IMG/VR virus record: IMGVR_UViG_3300046001_000459
Location: 1 to 20,542 of that record
Reading direction: 5' to 3' (one strand)
Length of the DNA stretch: 20,542 nucleotides
Source of the DNA: a virus
The position numbers were made by a program, and so were the translations under genes. The notes under the pieces are model-generated. The model was not told where the DNA came from. It searched no databases and saw nothing but the letters and a program-made list of their open reading frames with translations. Every line of letters starts with the position of its first letter. Within the stretch, counting starts at the first letter, position 1. Positions 19,063-20,542 of this stretch are shown one piece after another.

Positions 19063-20542
19063 TATTGACTCCTTCCTGGATATAGTTTTAGTAATTCTTG
19101 AATTACTGGAGGCGTTGGCGGTCTAGCTGGAGCTGGAGCTGGTCTAGGTGCACTAAATGATTTAGGCAACTGCATGATCGGTTGACCAAACTGTAGATTT
19201 GTTCTCATTGCTTCTTGAATCATGCGATCTTTCATTTCACCTGTTTGAGCAAAGAAATAGCTTGGACCGCCAAGACCTTTTATGTATGTTGAAAGGTTTG
19301 TTGGGTCACTTAATTGGGCTTGTAATCTTGGTAAATCTTCTTTGTTTAATACGCCAAGCTCTGCCGCTTTTCTTGCTTTGGTCAGTAAATCTTCATAAAT
19401 TGCTGTTTGTGTAGCGCCTTTCGATCCAATGCCACCAAGTTGCATTCCTTCTTGAGAAACAACATTTTCTATTTTTTCAAGCGCAGCAACAAAGTCAACG
19501 GCAGCTTTTATTGCTGATCTTGATGCTGTAATCTCTTCTGGTCTTGGCGCAAGTGGAGTTGATTTAACTCCAGCAGGCAATGGAATAGCAACAGCACCAT
19601 CAGCAGGCGCGGCAACGGCAGGTGCTACTGCGCTTTTAGCTGGCGCAGGCGCACTGACAGCACTTGGCTGAACAATAGTTGCTGGCGCTGTTGCTGATGG
19701 CGTAGCAATTTTGCCTTTGTAGCTTGGCTTTGCAAATGATGGTGGAATAGGTGCAGGTTGTGTGTACACAATTCGCGTAGAGCCATCAGGCTGAACCTGT
19801 TCGGTTGGCACTGGCTTACTCAACTCACGATACGCCAAAGCATATTTAGCACTGCTTGGGTCTTCTGTCAGCAGTATGTTGTAAGCAGCACCAGTTGTGC
19901 CGCCACCGAATGGTCCTTCAGCAGTTCCAACCAATGTGGCTTGTCTTGTATTTTTGTTCAACTGGTAACTACCAACGCCAGGCAATCCATACTTGACGGC
20001 ACTTGCACCACTCACAATCTCGTACTCATCACTAGGTGCTTGCACTGTACTTACCTGACCTGTTCTATTGTTGATCTGATACTTTCCGCGAGGATCGAGT
20101 CCAAGGTCGGCAGCATTTTGACCAGTAATAGTTTCAAAGCTCTCTGTTTTCAAACTTTCTTCAAATAATCTTGGCAATGCTGCTTTAGGGCTAAGTGCAG
20201 CAATCATTAATTGATCTGGAGTCAATGAAGAAAAAATGTCAGGTCTTTGTCTTGCAGTAACAGTTACTGGTGATATTGTTCCTGATTCATTAGGCAATGT
20301 TTGTCCAATCATCGCTGCGCGTTGCGGTGTCGGGCCAACGCCGTAAACTGGCGTAGGCAATGCAGCTGCTTGCATTGCTGTCAATGGTTGTCCCGAAACT
20401 GGCAACGATGGAGTAACTGCCGCGCTTGGTGCTGCGCCAGACAAGCGATCCATGAAGAATTTTTGGAGATTTGCCTCTCTCCTTGCTTCATCCAACTTCT
20501 GCTTAGTCAGCATCTGCTCAATGGCATTCTTCTGTGCGCCTT
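19062..20542 (-). CDS. Structural-type phage protein, 5' end cut by window edge
   Basis: The frame is open to the right edge: before the ATG at 20513 it continues with GAQKNAIEQ, so the true start probably lies outside and the gene is 5'-partial, with at least 493 residues visible. The visible N-terminal helix (TKQKLDEARREANLQKFFMD) is charged. It is followed by Pro/Ala-rich disorder, two tandem copies of a ~32-residue unit, YNILLTEDPSSAKYALAYRE, a long Ala/Pro linker (APATIVQPSAVSAPAPAKSA), a helical part (SRSAIKAAVDFVAALEKIEN) and a Pro-rich end. The composition matches tail-tip, hub or internal virion proteins of podovirus-like phages. It heads the visible leftward operon and is coupled to the next gene by TAATG. 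Confidence 0.7.
   Translation of the reverse strand, partial: GAQKNAIEQMLTKQKLDEARREANLQKFFMDRLSGAAPSAAVTPSLPVSGQPLTAMQAAALPTPVYGVGPTPQRAAMIGQTLPNESGTISPVTVTARQRPDIFSSLTPDQLMIAALSPKAALPRLFEESLKTESFETITGQNAADLGLDPRGKYQINNRTGQVSTVQAPSDEYEIVSGASAVKYGLPGVGSYQLNKNTRQATLVGTAEGPFGGGTTGAAYNILLTEDPSSAKYALAYRELSKPVPTEQVQPDGSTRIVYTQPAPIPPSFAKPSYKGKIATPSATAPATIVQPSAVSAPAPAKSAVAPAVAAPADGAVAIPLPAGVKSTPLAPRPEEITASRSAIKAAVDFVAALEKIENVVSQEGMQLGGIGSKGATQTAIYEDLLTKARKAAELGVLNKEDLPRLQAQLSDPTNLSTYIKGLGGPSYFFAQTGEMKDRMIQEAMRTNLQFGQPIMQLPKSFSAPRPAPAPARPPTPPVIQELLKLYPGRSQ
19926..20135 (-). repeat. Two tandem ~32-residue protein repeats
   Basis: Within the right-edge gene, residues 127-158 and 165-196 (numbered from the ATG at 20513) are related. 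ETITGQNAADLGLDPRGKYQ continues INNRTGQVSTV, and EIVSGASAVKYGLPGVGSYQ continues LNKNTRQATLV. The shared pattern is ExxxGxxAxxxGLxxxGxYQxNxxTxQxxxV. Each copy looks like a helix plus a beta hairpin, as in small binding repeats. Confidence 0.8.

Noticed and set aside
1-20542. CRISPR arrays, insertion sequences, integrase or attachment sites
   Set aside because: I saw no regularly spaced repeat array, no transposase or integrase motif and no paired attachment-type repeat.

Overview
The window is part of a tailed-phage (Caudoviricetes) genome or prophage. The terminase pair, the N-terminal part of a P22-like portal protein, a primase-helicase, a RuvC-like resolvase and large virion-type proteins are all readable. 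No ribosomal, tRNA or housekeeping gene, integrase or lysis cassette is seen. Bacterial-type Shine-Dalgarno sites, a sigma70-like promoter and DnaA boxes of the TTATNCACA type point to a Gram-negative, probably proteobacterial host. The small-gene repertoire reminds me of environmental freshwater podovirus-like phages, but that is inference.

Layout. (1) 1-3380, leftward: portal (cut by the left edge), a cluster of small basic or Cys-containing proteins, a class I methyltransferase, a GT-A-like glycosyltransferase, and two tandem paralogous ~100-aa proteins, mostly overlapping by 1-26 bases. (2) 3381-3563: noncoding, with strong inverted repeats. (3) 3564-5751, leftward: TerL and TerS, separated by a 280-bp gap that holds a candidate replication origin: four DnaA-type boxes next to an abrupt switch from GC-rich to AT-rich DNA. 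(4) 5754-12682, leftward early/replication operon. In order of transcription it encodes an HTH regulator, RuvC-like resolvase, a small helical protein, a DUF2800 Cas4-like nuclease, an SSB-like protein, a rho-independent terminator, a C5 DNA methyltransferase, a CHC2/TOPRIM/RecA-fold primase-helicase, and two unknown proteins leading into terS. (5) 12683-12877: control region with a leftward attenuator-like terminator, a strong rightward promoter and an inverted-repeat operator over its -35 box. (6) 12878-15443, rightward: a cassette of eleven or so very small genes. Six junctions are 4-base stop/start overlaps (ATGA, GTGA or TTGA). Several genes are under 60 codons; they include two or three membrane peptides and three candidate DNA-binding proteins. 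(7) 15418-20542, leftward: three large proteins that look like internal virion or structural proteins, the last open to the right edge.

How it fits together. The 12.7-12.9 kb control region probably sets early transcription in both directions. The leftward arm makes the replication and recombination proteins and continues into packaging. The rightward arm makes small, probably host-directed or regulatory proteins. The DnaA-box cluster between terS and terL suggests that host DnaA is recruited, with the phage primase-helicase and SSB-like protein acting at the opened duplex. The methyltransferase, with a repeat-built variable region, probably protects the DNA from host restriction.
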